From NCBI GenBank assembly GCA_964020975.1, contig OZ026627.1:36512533-36576532 (forward strand): DNA of 64,000 bases, written 5' to 3'. Made by a program: the position numbers and the translations under genes. Under the pieces are notes generated by a model, which saw nothing but the letters and a program-made list of their open reading frames with translations, had not been told where the DNA came from and ran no database searches. Origin of the DNA: Hermodice carunculata. Its lineage: Eukaryota; Annelida; Polychaeta; Eunicida; Amphinomidae. This document shows, piece after piece, positions 24,190-35,489 of this stretch (the first letter of the stretch is position 1; each line of letters opens with the position of its first letter).

Positions 24190-24820
24190 AGGTGTTTCTT
24201 TCCTCCTTGAAATAGGACCGAGTCAACACCTTTTCTTGGCATGAGTTGGGCACAACCTATTCCAAGGAAAGCTATTGACCAGAGTATATTACCTTTGATA
24301 GTCTCCATCTAGGATTCTCATTTTTTTTAATTGCTCATTCTCTCCAATCAAATTATAAATAAAAACAATAACAAAAGAAATACATTGAAACATTTATTTT
24401 TCCCACTAGCCAAAATCCAACATGTTCACGATCTGTACTACAAAGAACTAATGAACATGTGGGAAAGAACAAAGGAAAGTAAAGAAGTCACTTGACCATA
24501 TATATTAACATATGAAAGTCAACAGCCTGAAAGGTTGTGACCAGACTATTATGTAACCTCACCCGAGACTATGTCACTATATGTAACTATGTGAAACAGT
24601 TTGATATGTGAATTTTCTTAAAGTAATTTAATAAGTAAATCTTTATATAGAATACATATCATCAGTGCAAGCAGGATCAAAGATAAGATTTATAATCATA
24701 GATCAATTAATTTTTTTTAAAACAAAAAACACCATAACTGTTGAAATTAGTTGAAAACACTGAAGCAGACGACATTTGACCACCAGACGGTTTTGGCCGG
24801 TTTCGGGGAGAAAGGGTCAA
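24190..24820 (-). mobile_element. TTAA hairpin element, CCCTTTCC group, split by a 390-bp insertion
   Basis: The left part (24190-24330) holds the hairpin (gagtcaacaccttttcttgg ... ccaaggaaagctattgac) and ggattctca. The right part resumes at 24721 with cataactgttgaaattagtt, gacatttgaccaccagacgg and gagaaagggtcaa. Together these match the inverted form of 5647-5885. The intervening 24331-24720 is absent from other copies and is bounded by an exact ttttttttaa repeat (24321-24330 and 24711-24720). This could be a target-site duplication or T-run microhomology. Confidence 0.6.
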
Positions 24821-25382
24821 CAGAGATTCTACTGTACTTGACTTGCAATGTCCCGCAGGCTTCATACCTACCTTATGTTGACGAAATTTATTAGCCCAGC
24901 CACACTGCGACAAGGAAATGGTTTGGCATTGATACCAAGGAATATGGCAAAGAAATCAGTGTTCACCTATACATGTACCTGCATTTACAACGCAGACACA
25001 TCACAGAGTAACATATGCACAGCAGCTGTGTATGATAGGATACGTTGGTTTACGTCCAGCCCCAGGTGACGGGATTAACTAGTTTCTCCACATAATTGCT
25101 CTGTTCTCTCCAACCACAAATTTTCCAGCCCAACTTTCTTGTTATCTTCAAATATTCCACACAAACTTGCCATGGAATTTACAAACTGCGGTGACAGATT
25201 TTGTCAACTCGTCTGAAGAGCATCCAAATATTTCCCCACTTATGGGCCAAAAAGATATTTACACCAGAGAAGTGGACACAGAAAATGCAGAGACACACTT
25301 CAACTTTAGTCATTCCAAAAGCTATGAGTCAAGTACATGTCATTATTGTACAGACATCATTTTTGCTTCTGTTTTCCACCAG

Positions 25383-25542
25383 AAGCCGAAGAACCAGACA
25401 TTTGTTGCGGCCAGGCCTTGCTGTTATCCACAGACTGCAGCGAAAATATTTACAACCAGCCATTCATGAAGCCCAATCATTATTTTTTGTCCGATCTGTT
25501 ATACTACTTTGTACCAAAGTTGATGAAACATGAGCATCGAAG
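25383..25542 (+). CDS. Candidate internal exon of an unidentified host gene
   Basis: A strong acceptor (tttgcttctgttttccaccag, ending 25382) precedes a 160-nt stretch ending before gtgtgt at 25543. The favoured frame has two leading nucleotides, 52 codons and two trailing. It includes AEEPDICCGQALLLSTDCSE then NIYNQPFMKPNHYFLSDLLY and ends YFVPKLMKHEHR. Composition is balanced, with acidic, aromatic and Cys residues. A second frame (ending TKVDET and a stop) is also open, which lowers certainty. I recognise no family. The DNA for about 150 bp either side is AT-rich and intron-like. Confidence 0.45.
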
Positions 25543-25919
25543 GTGTGTGTGCCCATTCAGTGAACTTTTAAGCAATCAAAAAAGCATACAGAAGAGTTGA
25601 CTGTGATCATTACTGGATGCGTCAATCTTTCATGCCCACTTTGAAGTTAAGTGGCAGCTCCATGAACAGTTACTGTACTGAACTGACATGGACTGTACTG
25701 ACAAACACTTATTATCTTCTTGTACAGCTCCCATGTACTGAATTTACATGCACTGACAGACCGTTATCCTTCGAGAAACACCCATATAAGCACCCCACGC
25801 TTGCTCCAATTAAATAAAAAAAAAAACAAGAATACCGTGCCCATCACTGAATACCCCCAGCCACCCTCAGTCGAGGGCAATTATCCTCCCAGCAAATCTG
25901 CTATCTAGAAATTAATGTC

Positions 25920-26700
25920 CACTGACCTTTTTATTTTACCTTTCAAGGTCATCTAAGGTCAAATATGACAGCTCCAAATGAAATCACATGCAGCATTTTC
26001 TATTCACATTTAATAGTAACCATGTTCCCGACATTCAGTTTTCCAGACGTAAGCCAATATTATGCCCTTGACATTTCAAGATCCCTCAAGGTCAAATATA
26101 CAGTCCCAAATGAAAGCACACGTTTCCTTTCCAGTTCATTTTTAACAGACATTAGTACACATGTTCCTAAAATACATGTACATCAATTCCATATATAAGC
26201 CCTCCTTGCTTTTATAGTTATGATTGACTTTTGACCTCTAAAAAAATGAGTTAAACACAGAGATGTGACCTTGACCTTTGACAGGAGTCCAAAACACACC
26301 AAGATGCTTGGCTCAGGCAAAATTCTGATGGCTGGCTGCATTCAGGAGTTACAGCAGCAACAATATGAATCAGTGACCTTTGACAACTGAAAAATGGGTG
26401 AAATATATAGATATGACCTTGATCTCCAATGGTCTTCTGAAACACTCCCAGATGCTTCAGTCATGCAAAATGCAGATCATTGCCTGCATTGGTTCAAGAG
26501 TAGTATATTAAAATGTCCTTTTTTTTTTTCTTTTTTTTTGCATTGACCTCCAGGCATTGGGTCAATGACCTTCACCTTTAATAGGCTTCTGAGACACTGC
26601 AACATGTTTGAATTATGTGAAATTGTGTTAACAAGTGATGGATGGACAGACACACCACAGGGGTAGAGACAATACCTTTAATTAGGCCTCATAGGACAAG
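25920..26700. repeat. Tandem-unit element with ~130-170-bp units and AAGGTCA motifs
   Basis: Two units (about 25930 and 26070) share caaggtcaaatatgac-like and ccaaatgaaatcaca-like boxes. Three further units (about 26226, 26372 and 26544) share gaccttgacctttgac-like, cagatgctt and tgcaaaat boxes. The right end has gatggatggacagacacacc, the usual microsatellite-like close of these elements. Confidence 0.55.
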
Positions 26701-26778
26701 GGGTAAAAACAAAACTTAAAGCTGAACATCATATATCTAATCAATCATTTTTTATGGAATTATACTCATATTCACAGG

Positions 26779-27010
26779 GTTGCCAACCTGCTAAACTTAA
26801 AATCTGAGAGATGAAAGTAAAATTCAGGGAGATTGATGAATTAATATGAAATATAGAAGGAAAATATTGATGAAATTAATGGAGGTGGATCAAAAATGTC
26901 CAAAATCAACAATTTTAAAATTGTCAAAAAATCTACAATTTTTCAGGAATTTTCAGCATCAAGTTCTGGGAGCCTCTCGGGTAATCAGGGAGTCAGGGAG
27001 GGCTGGCAAC
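26779..27010. mobile_element. Short element with GTTGCCAACC terminal inverted repeats
   Basis: GTTGCCAACCTGCTAAAC at the left and gggagggctggcaac at the right are inverse over about 10 bp with one mismatch. Related edges (gccaaccccctaagatgcag at 21468, ttgcgccaaatgagggagac at 55890, ctgctaaatgggggagactt at 48637) suggest a dispersed family. The superfamily is unknown and no clear target duplication is seen. Confidence 0.4.
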
Positions 27011-27156
27011 ACTATATTCAAAATATAGATCCTACATGTACATGGAGATTGACTGGAATTGATGATAGAAATAATGTAAAAAGAAAGAATTTCGACCATA
27101 TTGTTCCCAACCCTTCCAAGCAAATCTACAGTCTGCACTATTCTGTCCAGGCAGGG

Positions 27157-27371
27157 TGAACTCTTTGAGTGACCGTTGTGGCCAAAGTGCCCTAAAAAAG
27201 CTGTTGAACAAAGCTGTTGAACGGGACTATTCTATGTAACTACAGACATGCTGGTACTTGAATGAACGGTCTGTTTACAAGGTACATGAATCTAATACCC
27301 TTATTATATAATTCAGGGCAGTTTGTTTTAAAGAGTTCAACTGTAGCCACAGTTGGCACTAAAAGAGTTAA
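27157..27371 (-). mobile_element. TTAA hairpin element, CTCTTT group (inverted)
   Basis: It ends gttggcactaaaagagTTAA, the complement of the CTCTTTCAGTGCCAA terminus. The left end is gtgaactctttgagtg. The inverted box acatgctggtacttgaatga is clear. The hairpin has collapsed to aaaaaagctgttgaacaaag. Confidence 0.65.
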
Positions 27372-30336
27372 ATAATGTTGCATTTATTTTGATACTGTTG
27401 GTTACCCAGCCAGCAAAAGTGACTTCTACTTTTTTTTTTTTTTTTTTTTTGCAGTTCTGGCGAATCAAAACAAAAGGAAAGTTGATTCATTTTAAGATAT
27501 ATATATCACGTCTATCTCTCCTTTTCTGTGTGTGAAATTCTCACATGTCAAAATTCAAACCTGGGTGTTAGTTACACATTATCTCCGGTGCTTCCAGGCA
27601 TAAAAGATACTGCAATTCACACAGCACATGTGGTTCTTTTTCCAATGATACATGATGGAAAGTGATCACAAATATTGCACTTTCATACATCATCTTTATA
27701 ATCTGTCATCACCAGATGACCTGGGATAATTTTCTCACCGATGCTGATGATTTTCCTAACCTTTCCCAAGACATGTAAACATTTTCACATTCTTCCTGAC
27801 AAAAACCATGCGTCTGCTTCTCGTCCACACGAAGGATTCCATTCTATGCTCCTGAAGCTTAAAAAAAAGCGACATATTACGCACGTGTTTACTGTCTTTC
27901 AGCGAATGATATTTCAGCTTTCCTGACTCAGAATTTCTGGACTAATCCAGACCATGGAGGAATCTGCTGCATCAGAAAAGGTGTACGCTACGACAGGTTT
28001 ACATGTACCAGCTCCCCTAGCACCATTTTGTCAATGATCCCATCCTCAGGAAGGATTATCCTCAGCTAATGACAGATATATGCTTGAATTACACAACAAC
28101 CGTGAAAACACTGAACTTTTTTTTTTCAAAGACATGTAGTGGCTTCATTTCATGCACAACATAACCCACGCATGTCATGTTCAAGAAAATCAAAGAGTTT
28201 TGGAAGCAGGCCATTCCCATCACCAGCAAGTGGCAAAAGGGTATTCCAGGGTAGCCAATTACCAAGACAGCTGCAATTACTTTTGCTGATTTTTTTTCTT
28301 TTTTTTTTAACTTAGGGGCTTCTTCAGTGTGAAATGCAACTGGGCTTGTACTTAAGAATTCTCAGTGTTTGCACAATTAAGATCTGTGTTTTTGTGTGTG
28401 GGCTTTTTTTTTTTTTTTTTTTGTATGTTATTTTTTATTTTCTTTTATAATTCTTTCTTAATTTCTTTTTTTTTTTTTTTTTGCTGCGGGGGGGGGGGGG
28501 GGCAAGTAAATTCTCAGCTCTGCTTCTGCCTGCAGATAGCGGTTTTTTCAAGGATCTGAACTATTCCTGTCTCCTACAAGCTGATTGATAACCAGCCAGT
28601 ATTTGCATTTCCATTATCTAAATTTGTAAGGCAATAAAAAGTGTGCTCATCAGACAAGATCACAAAAACTGTGAGACACCTGGTGGTCACAATCAGAAGC
28701 TCCAGTTCCCACCTGGAATGATTCATAATTAAAACCTTCTACAACCAGAGGCCAAGTAACGGGCATCAGAAAGCCAGTGACCAGGTCTGATGTGAATTAT
28801 ATGGTTTTGGTGCAGTATGGGATATCCAGATTGCTCTATCTATGCTGAAGTACATGCATAAACATCATACAAAATGTGCCTGCGTCCTGTGGTCCATTAC
28901 CTGCAAACATGCTGGCCATTTAAGTTTTGATTGGCACTGATGTGTCTTTCCTTCATACGGCATTCTATAGCTCAACTTCGAGGGGCCGCAGTGGGTAAAT
29001 AATTAATCATTTTAAAGGAAGAAAGATCACAAATATACAAGATACTAATTATTTACTTTTCCCCTGTGAACGTGTTTTTATTCTAAACAACAAGACAAGC
29101 CAATGCTGATATGGGGATTAAAAGTATTAATTTTCTGTATTTGCTCAGGAATTTAAAGTCAGCTCCTGAGAATGCACTGGGTCTGGCTGTGGTCTAGCCT
29201 GAACTGACCATCTGCCACGGTAGACACAGGCGGCTGCCTCTGTGATCTAAACCATCCGGCCCACACAGAGACATCTTCTCCAACAATTTACAACAGGCAT
29301 GCGTGGCTCTTGCTGCATGAATAAACTATGTTTACAAGCACAGACATAAAAGGGGGAAACAAATTCACAGCTGAATTTCCTCGGGCAACTGGTCACGATT
29401 CAAAGATCAGAATTAAACGTTCTAGCTACGTTTCTTCTCAAATTGAGTAAAATCCAAACACACCTCTGCCTTTAGCTCTTTGAACATCTGCGCACGCAGG
29501 AAAATGAATAAAAATACCCTAACCACAAATGTATATGTAAAATAATGTAATTATTTTCAAATTGTATCGATTCTCCTTGTTTTGATGCTGGGTTTTTCTT
29601 AAATATTCCGGACATAATTGTGGCAAACCAATTATAAAATACTATCTGTCTGTTTAGTTGGTTGGTTGGTCATTTAGGGGGTTTGGGGGTCATTTTTTTG
29701 TTTTTTTTTTGTTTGTTTTTCAATTTCTATTGCTTCCTTTACTTTATTTGTCCATGGGTATACTACGCAGTGTGTCTGTGGAAAAGAAATCAAGAGAAGT
29801 TGCATGTGGACACTGCATAATGGTAAATCTCCCAAAGGGATAAATATTCCAGATTTCTTTTCGCCAAGCAGGGCCATTTTGAAACACTGACAGTGTATGT
29901 GGAGTCCACGAATGAAACAGCAGGAGGCATGTTTCTACTTGGGTATGTGCTACAATTGGGATGAATACGGTATATGTACTAACTGTAAGTCCACCACCAG
30001 ACAATGTTGTGATTACTTCAGTTGAATTTTTTCAATGACCCCTGTCCTCATAACCAACATACGTGTACCAGTCTTGGCAAAATCTCTCTTGCCAAAACCA
30101 ATGATGGCGCAGAAACTTTTCTTCCCTTCATCTTAAGATCATTGCATGTAAAGAATCTCCCAAACATTCTCCATGGGAATTCCCAACACAAATTGATGCA
30201 TCTTCGTTTGCTACTTTGGTTCATGTTTCATCATTTTACTTGCGACTGATTTATATCTTTCAATCTCCAGGAAGCTATTACCTCCGTGTGTCAGACCTGT
30301 CCCTGCTCTTTCCTCACGTATTTATTCTAAACTACA
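27372..30336. other. Unassigned DNA
   Basis: Nearly 3 kb without a recognised element or supported exon. It contains T-rich runs (27430, 28280, 28410, 28470) and a G14 run (about 28488-28502). Open frames are short and T- or A-rich. Confidence 0.4.
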
Positions 30337-30806
30337 TTAACTCTTTCATTACCAACTTCTGCAAAAGTCAACAGGCTCTGGGTTAACTCTTTCAGTGCCA
30401 AGCGTGACTTAAGTTGATCTACCCACATGTAAGTCAAACTAGTCTGAATTATCATAAGGATCCCAGATTCGTATTCCTCATAAAAAGACCTTTCATTCAA
30501 GTACCAGCATGCCTATAGTTCCAGAGAGGATATCCCAGGTCAACAGTTTTTCTCAACATGCATTGGGCACATTGCGCCCAATGCACGTCGAGAAAAACTG
30601 TTGACTCAGTCAAAAATTTGGTAATAAAAGAGTTAACATAATGATACAAGATTCATATTCTTTGCAAGATCTATCATTCAAGTTACAGCGTGTCTACACA
30701 GCAGCAGAAACCATGGCAACAGTCTGGGTCAACAGCTTTCTGCAACATCCTTTTGGGTGCAATGTGCCAATGGACACCTAGGAAAGCTGTTGACTCAGTC
30801 ACAACT
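30337..30806 (+). mobile_element. TTAA hairpin element (outer copy) interrupted by another copy
   Basis: The left end TTAACTCTTTCATTACCAA (30337) runs to gctctggg at 30382. The sequence resumes at 30637 with cataatgatacaagattcat, continuous with the standard order seen in 41872-42118. Its hairpin (gtcaacagctttctgcaaca...aggaaagctgttgac) lies at 30727-30798 and the right end is truncated. The inner copy occupies 30383-30636, so the target was a TTAA. Confidence 0.7.
30383..30636 (+). mobile_element. TTAA hairpin element, CTCTTT group (inner, well preserved)
   Basis: The ends are TTAACTCTTTCAGTGCCAA and the inverse ttggtaataaaagagTTAA. It carries acttaagttgatctac, the box ttcattcaagtaccagcatg, and a hairpin at about 30540-30604 with arms gtcaacagtttttctcaaca and its complement around a tip of gggcacattgcgcccaa. 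It is the best example of the group and is nested in the outer copy. Confidence 0.8.
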
Positions 30807-31048
30807 GGGGCCCTGTTGGGAGGGGGGTGGGGTCCTGAAAATCCAATAATCCAAAAGATTTGATTTGAAAAAAAAAAAAATCCTTTATAAAATGGCATGA
30901 AATCCTGAAAAATATTTTAAAGTTTCAAGAATCTTTTAATCCTAAAACGGAAGAAAAATCCAATCATCCTCATTTTGAAGCACAAATAATCCCTTTAAAA
31001 GGGCCAATAATTCTAATATCCTAACAGCCCCCCATAACTTGCCACTGA

Positions 31049-31235
31049 AACAGTTAAGTGAGGTTTGTAGAATTCTTCGTGAAAACAGCCTTCAGTCTGA
31101 CAACAACGTGGACCGCACAAAGTCAGTGGTTTTTGCATTGCCTTACAAGTCAGCTGTTGCAGGACTTGCCTTTTTCAGGCAATGCAAAAAAACGCTGACT
31201 ACAGCTTTTCCCAATGACGTATAGGACCAGGAACT
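31049..31235 (+). mobile_element. TTAA hairpin element, CTCATTCC-group hairpin (fragment)
   Basis: It contains gaattcttcgtgaaaacagc and a decayed hairpin at 31122-31199 (gtcagtggtttttgcattgc ... ggcaatgcaaaaaaacgctg), with aagtcagctgttgcaggact between the arms. This matches the distinct hairpin of 18186-18436. The termini are not preserved. Confidence 0.5.
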
Positions 31236-32019
31236 ATATGTACATCAGTATCTCAGTCCTACTTGGGTTGCATGGTTATGGGGGGAACCATTTATGATGA
31301 CTGATAGTGGCAGGGACTGTCCAACTGCATTGACTGTAACATCCATTGACCACATGTTAATGGCTTGCTAAGCCCTTTTCGAACGACCTGTTTTGACATT
31401 CTGCCATGTCTTGTTTGTGGTGATCATCCGCACTGTGCCAAGTCAGCAGGACTTTCTTATATGCTTCCTACATTGCCTGATACATGTATATGTATATGTT
31501 TGCCTCCGCAGCAGGCAAAACAGACCACTGGAATTTGACATCATTATGTTCATTAACAAAGTTGATGTTATGAAAGAAATACATAACTCCTTTAACGCAT
31601 GGATCTACACGTTCTTGTCTCCTGTCTCACTTTTCAGTAACTTGTGCGTGATACATCAGATGAATATATTCTTCATATGTTGTTCTGGCTTGGTCATACC
31701 AGATAAAAATAATAAATAACAGAAATGTACATGTACATTGTAACTTTGTCTCCAGCATGAAATTTCCAATACAGAAAATTGCAGTACATGCTTGTGTACA
31801 TATCCTCACTGCCCTCCACTCAAAAAATTATCCTAAATAAACATTTTTTAAGAATTAATGATAGATAATTACCTGCATTACATCACATTCTCCTTTTGAT
31901 GCAAAAGTCAACAGCCTTCATCAGAGCTGTCTCCACTGGTGCCCAGATTTTGGTGACGAAAACTGACAACTGAATTATCACCTTTATCATTCGTAATGAA
32001 AACAAGAGGCCCTTGAGCC
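31236..32019. other. Unassigned DNA
   Basis: A 108-codon plus frame (31393-31719) shows no domain or splice support. No repeat recognised. Confidence 0.35.
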
Positions 32020-32769
32020 TGATGCTCTGCTGACATATAATCTGATGTCGATCACCAAAAATTCATTTCTTAAAATGGATTCCCTCCATGACCCTGATAA
32101 ATTGGTCAAGGTCATCCATATCATATTTCCAAGTTCCACCTCAATTTATAATCAAAATAATGAATTTAATGTACTTTTAACACCTACGGATGATGCTAGT
32201 TCCACGTAATACCATCAGTGGCACCACCATGACTCCACACGTCATAGACTTGTGTCTGAGCAATATTTCTTTAATGGTATATTGATACATCTGGACAAGT
32301 TTATACATAACGACCATCACAAAAAAAAAAAAAAAATTTCCTATAATGCATCCCACCCATGACCTTGAGAAAGTAGATCAAGTTCATCCATATTATGCAA
32401 TATAAAACTTCTAGATATGACACACATCTGTTGCATATATGTGTTATTGCACACCTTATTCTATCTCAGTATATTGATTATAATGCGATTTCAACACACT
32501 ATGGTTCATATCTTTTGTAATACTGCAGATGGTGCCTCCAAATTTCAAAGCATTTCCCTCTTTTAGCCTGATTGACATTCCTGCCACGTTTTGTGATGAT
32601 TCATTAAAAACTCTTCAAACTATAGCATTCTCAAAATTTTCAAATCATGGCCCATATATCATGTAACACCAGCAATATCAAATGTGATCTAGATTTTCAT
32701 ACTCTTAGTAAATTTACACAGGGCTAACTTGAAAACTGTACACTGCATCATGTCCACAAGTACAAGTTT

Positions 32770-32808
<39 letters not shown>

Positions 32809-32830
32809 TACATGAGTGATTGCATAAGCT
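32020..32830. repeat. Tandem-unit element related to 49850-51012, with (GACA)n end
   Basis: It has gaccctgataaattggtcaa, gtcaaggtcatcca, gttccac...ggcaccaccatgactcc, and a second gaccttgagaaagtagatca unit. It ends in (GACA)n at 32774-32812. The same boxes in the same order make up 49850-51012. Confidence 0.6.
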
Positions 32831-32994
32831 CTGCAACCTATGGTCAGCAGAGTTGGAAAATAGGTGGTGACATCAAATTCAATGTTTGTTAGAACATTTC
32901 CAGGAATTTTTAATGGTGGAAAAACTTTTTTACTGGGGCTTTTTGTTCTTGCCAATTTAAGCAGGTGAATGAAACCCAAAAGTTAAAAGACAGG

Positions 32995-33370
32995 AGGGCT
33001 ATGATAGGCCTGTGCTCAGCTGACCTTACATGCAAAGACTGAAGTTTTCCTGTGAACTTCAGAATGACATCATCCATCATAACTGTTGATAACATGTACA
33101 TATCCCCTTATCGATTTTTCATGATTTTGATCATCTGTTACAAATAAGAAAATGACAGCACCACCATGTACGTGTAGCTAAAAAAATCAGGCAGAAATCA
33201 AGTCTACACTCTCTATAATGAAGAGGATCGAACTTACAGTTTGGGGGAAAAAATCAAGAAGAGTGATAATGCACAAAAATTTTCAAAAAAGCAAAAAACC
33301 ATCACAGCACCACCTGTTGTACAAATCAAGGTTTAGAGGTCCCCAGAAGTGTCCCTATGCAATTGCAAAT
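32995..33370 (+). mobile_element. Helitron-like element, 5' fragment
   Basis: From gcctgtgctcagctgacctt (33006) through gtgaacttcagaatgacatc, atgacagcaccaccatgta and tcacagcaccacctgttgta to ccctatgcaattgcaaatta, it follows 9545-9970 and 35864-36230 box by box. The hairpin end is missing. Confidence 0.5.
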
Positions 33371-33510
33371 TATACAAACAGCAGCCACAGTGCCACATCT
33401 TCTGTGTCATATAGAACCATACCAAAGAAAAAAAATCACAATCCAATCTCTCTGTTCTCCACAAATATTTTTCTCCATAAATAGTCAAGTCACTGTCCAT
33501 GTCTACACCA

Positions 33511-34600
33511 TAGCTGCCAACTATCCCGATTTCGTCGGGATTTTCCTGATTTTCAGTGCCTGTTCTGCCTACCCGATCCGATTTTATATTTAAGCAAGTT
33601 TTCCTGATTTAATTGAAATTCCGGTAAAAAAAAATCCGATGTCAGTATTTAATGTGACTGTAAAAACTTTTCATATTTCAAATCGTCAATATTACCACCA
33701 TTACTATGAATGCATAGTCGAGATCAAAGGCGCGCCTAGTGTGTGATGTATTCATTGCTGTTCTGATTCTCTTTTGCTACCTATTCTGACAGGCCAACTC
33801 ACTTTTCAGCCCACCAAGATCGCGCAATGTGTCCTACAGAACGTGCAACCGGGTACACATGCCATGTTGATTTCAAAGTTTTCTGACATGTTGATCCTAT
33901 CTTACTAACTTACTTTCAAAGTTTTCTGACCTGCTGATCGTATTGTGAGATAGTGAGATGGCAGAGAGAAACAAGGTGAACCGCCCAACAAAAGACATCG
34001 AAAGTTAGCCAGATACCGAGAGAAATTGCCGGTGGAATTTCCTTGGGTGACCAAGTCCCGCTTGGGGGATCATCACGCTTGCACTCTTCACATTTTTAAT
34101 AGTTTGATAATATAAATTTAAAAGAGTGAATGATTAAGTGCTTGTGCATGTCAATATGAAAGGTAGCATTTTAATCTGTAGATTTTAGAAAATTTTAAAT
34201 CTATAACTTCCAGTGTGGTGCATACACTATGCAAACTTACACTTTTTTTTTCAGACTGTGGCATTTTAAAACTTAATTGGCAACATGGTGTATCACATAA
34301 GTGATACTGGTGGGGACAGCTTTTAATAGTTTGATTGATACAAATAAATTTAGATGGAGTGAATGGTTAAGTGGTGTGGATGTCATTGTAGTGAAAGAGT
34401 TTTCCATTGTAATTGCAGATATTGATGCAGTTACATAAAGTGTGATGTAGTATTTGTTTTGTTTAATGTTATTTCATTTGACCATCAGATGTATGAGATT
34501 TCAGGTCTGTCGCATGAAATCCTATCATATTGACATGTCGACGTGACCACTCACACGTAGTTTCTTCCCATGAAATTTTGTAATGTTGGCAGGTATGCTA
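33511..34600. mobile_element. Possible element bounded by TAGC-TGCCAAC inverted ends
   Basis: tagctgccaactatcccgat at the left and aatgttggcaggtatgcta at the right are imperfect inverse matches. The inside contains two similar stretches (agtttgataatataaattta at 34099 and agtttgattgatacaaataa at 34327, each followed by a gagtgaatg motif). No coding or known family recognised. Confidence 0.3.
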
Positions 34601-34948
34601 CACCTATAAATTAATTAACGTATCATGTTGGCTTCAAAATTTTGAAAACTCAAGGCCCCAAACAACTCATAAACGGGACATCAGTGGGAAAACTTCAAGC
34701 AAATTTTGCAGCCTTAAATTCCTGGTCATGCTTTTAATGTGATGGTAGCTGCCTGCCTGTACCTTGTATTTGGTAATGACAATCCACTTGAATTTAACGA
34801 ATATATGAATGTGACATATTAGCAAATACGTGAATACATACTGCATGACAAGTTCCTGCTCATAATGGGCAGACTTAGAGAATTTACATGCACTGCAGCA
34901 TGTCCAAATACACATACAAAAAATAGCAAAATTAAAATTTTAACTTAC

Positions 34949-35056
34949 CCTAATAAAAGCATTCTGTATAATTTCATGTGCCCTGTCTGGAAGGGCAGCC
35001 AATTGGACCAGGCAAGAGAAAGTTCCGGCACAGAATGACTGCCCTGAAACGTTAAC
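34949..35056 (-). CDS. Candidate internal exon of an unidentified host gene
   Basis: Read on the minus strand, the acceptor aactttctgcag ends at 35057 and the donor is a consensus AGG followed by gtaagt at 34948. The 108-nt exon is open in two frames. The more protein-like one has 36 codons and reads VNVSGQSFCAGTFSCLVQLA then ALPDRAHEIIQNAFIR, with a phase 0 start and end. This looks like an alpha-helical segment, but I cannot name the protein. The alternative frame (LTFQGSHSVPELSLAW...) would match the phase of 39675-39795, so the frame is unresolved. The splice sites are among the best in the window. Confidence 0.5.
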
Positions 35057-35489
35057 CTGCAGAAAGTTATAAATCTACCTGACCCCGAATGTGCACTAAG
35101 AACAACCCAAACTGTGTCCTCAGATTTGGTTGCTCTATTCTAATTGAAACACAGTGTTGTTACATAACTAGCAGAGGCATAGACAAGACACACCAACAAA
35201 GCTGTTCCTCTGACCTCCGTGAATGTATCCAAACATTGATAAAATAATGTAATGGGGTGTTTAAATTATGATATTGTGAAGAAACCGTGAATGCGTGTGT
35301 TTCCTCTTGATTATTTTGATTAAAACTCTGCATGTAGATCATGTCTATCCAAGGGAGAGAGCAGTCCACCTAGTTGTAAAGCTAATTTTATGAAAATGTA
35401 AAGCAACTGACTGAACAATTTCACAGATTTGTTTCTGTGAGATTTAACTGACAGATGAGTAATAAAAATCACATGAAAATCTGACGATA

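Noticed and set aside
24872-24904. 33-nt minus-strand microexon (CGWANKFRQHK) with good splice sites
   Set aside because: Too short to distinguish from chance; no neighbouring exons in phase.
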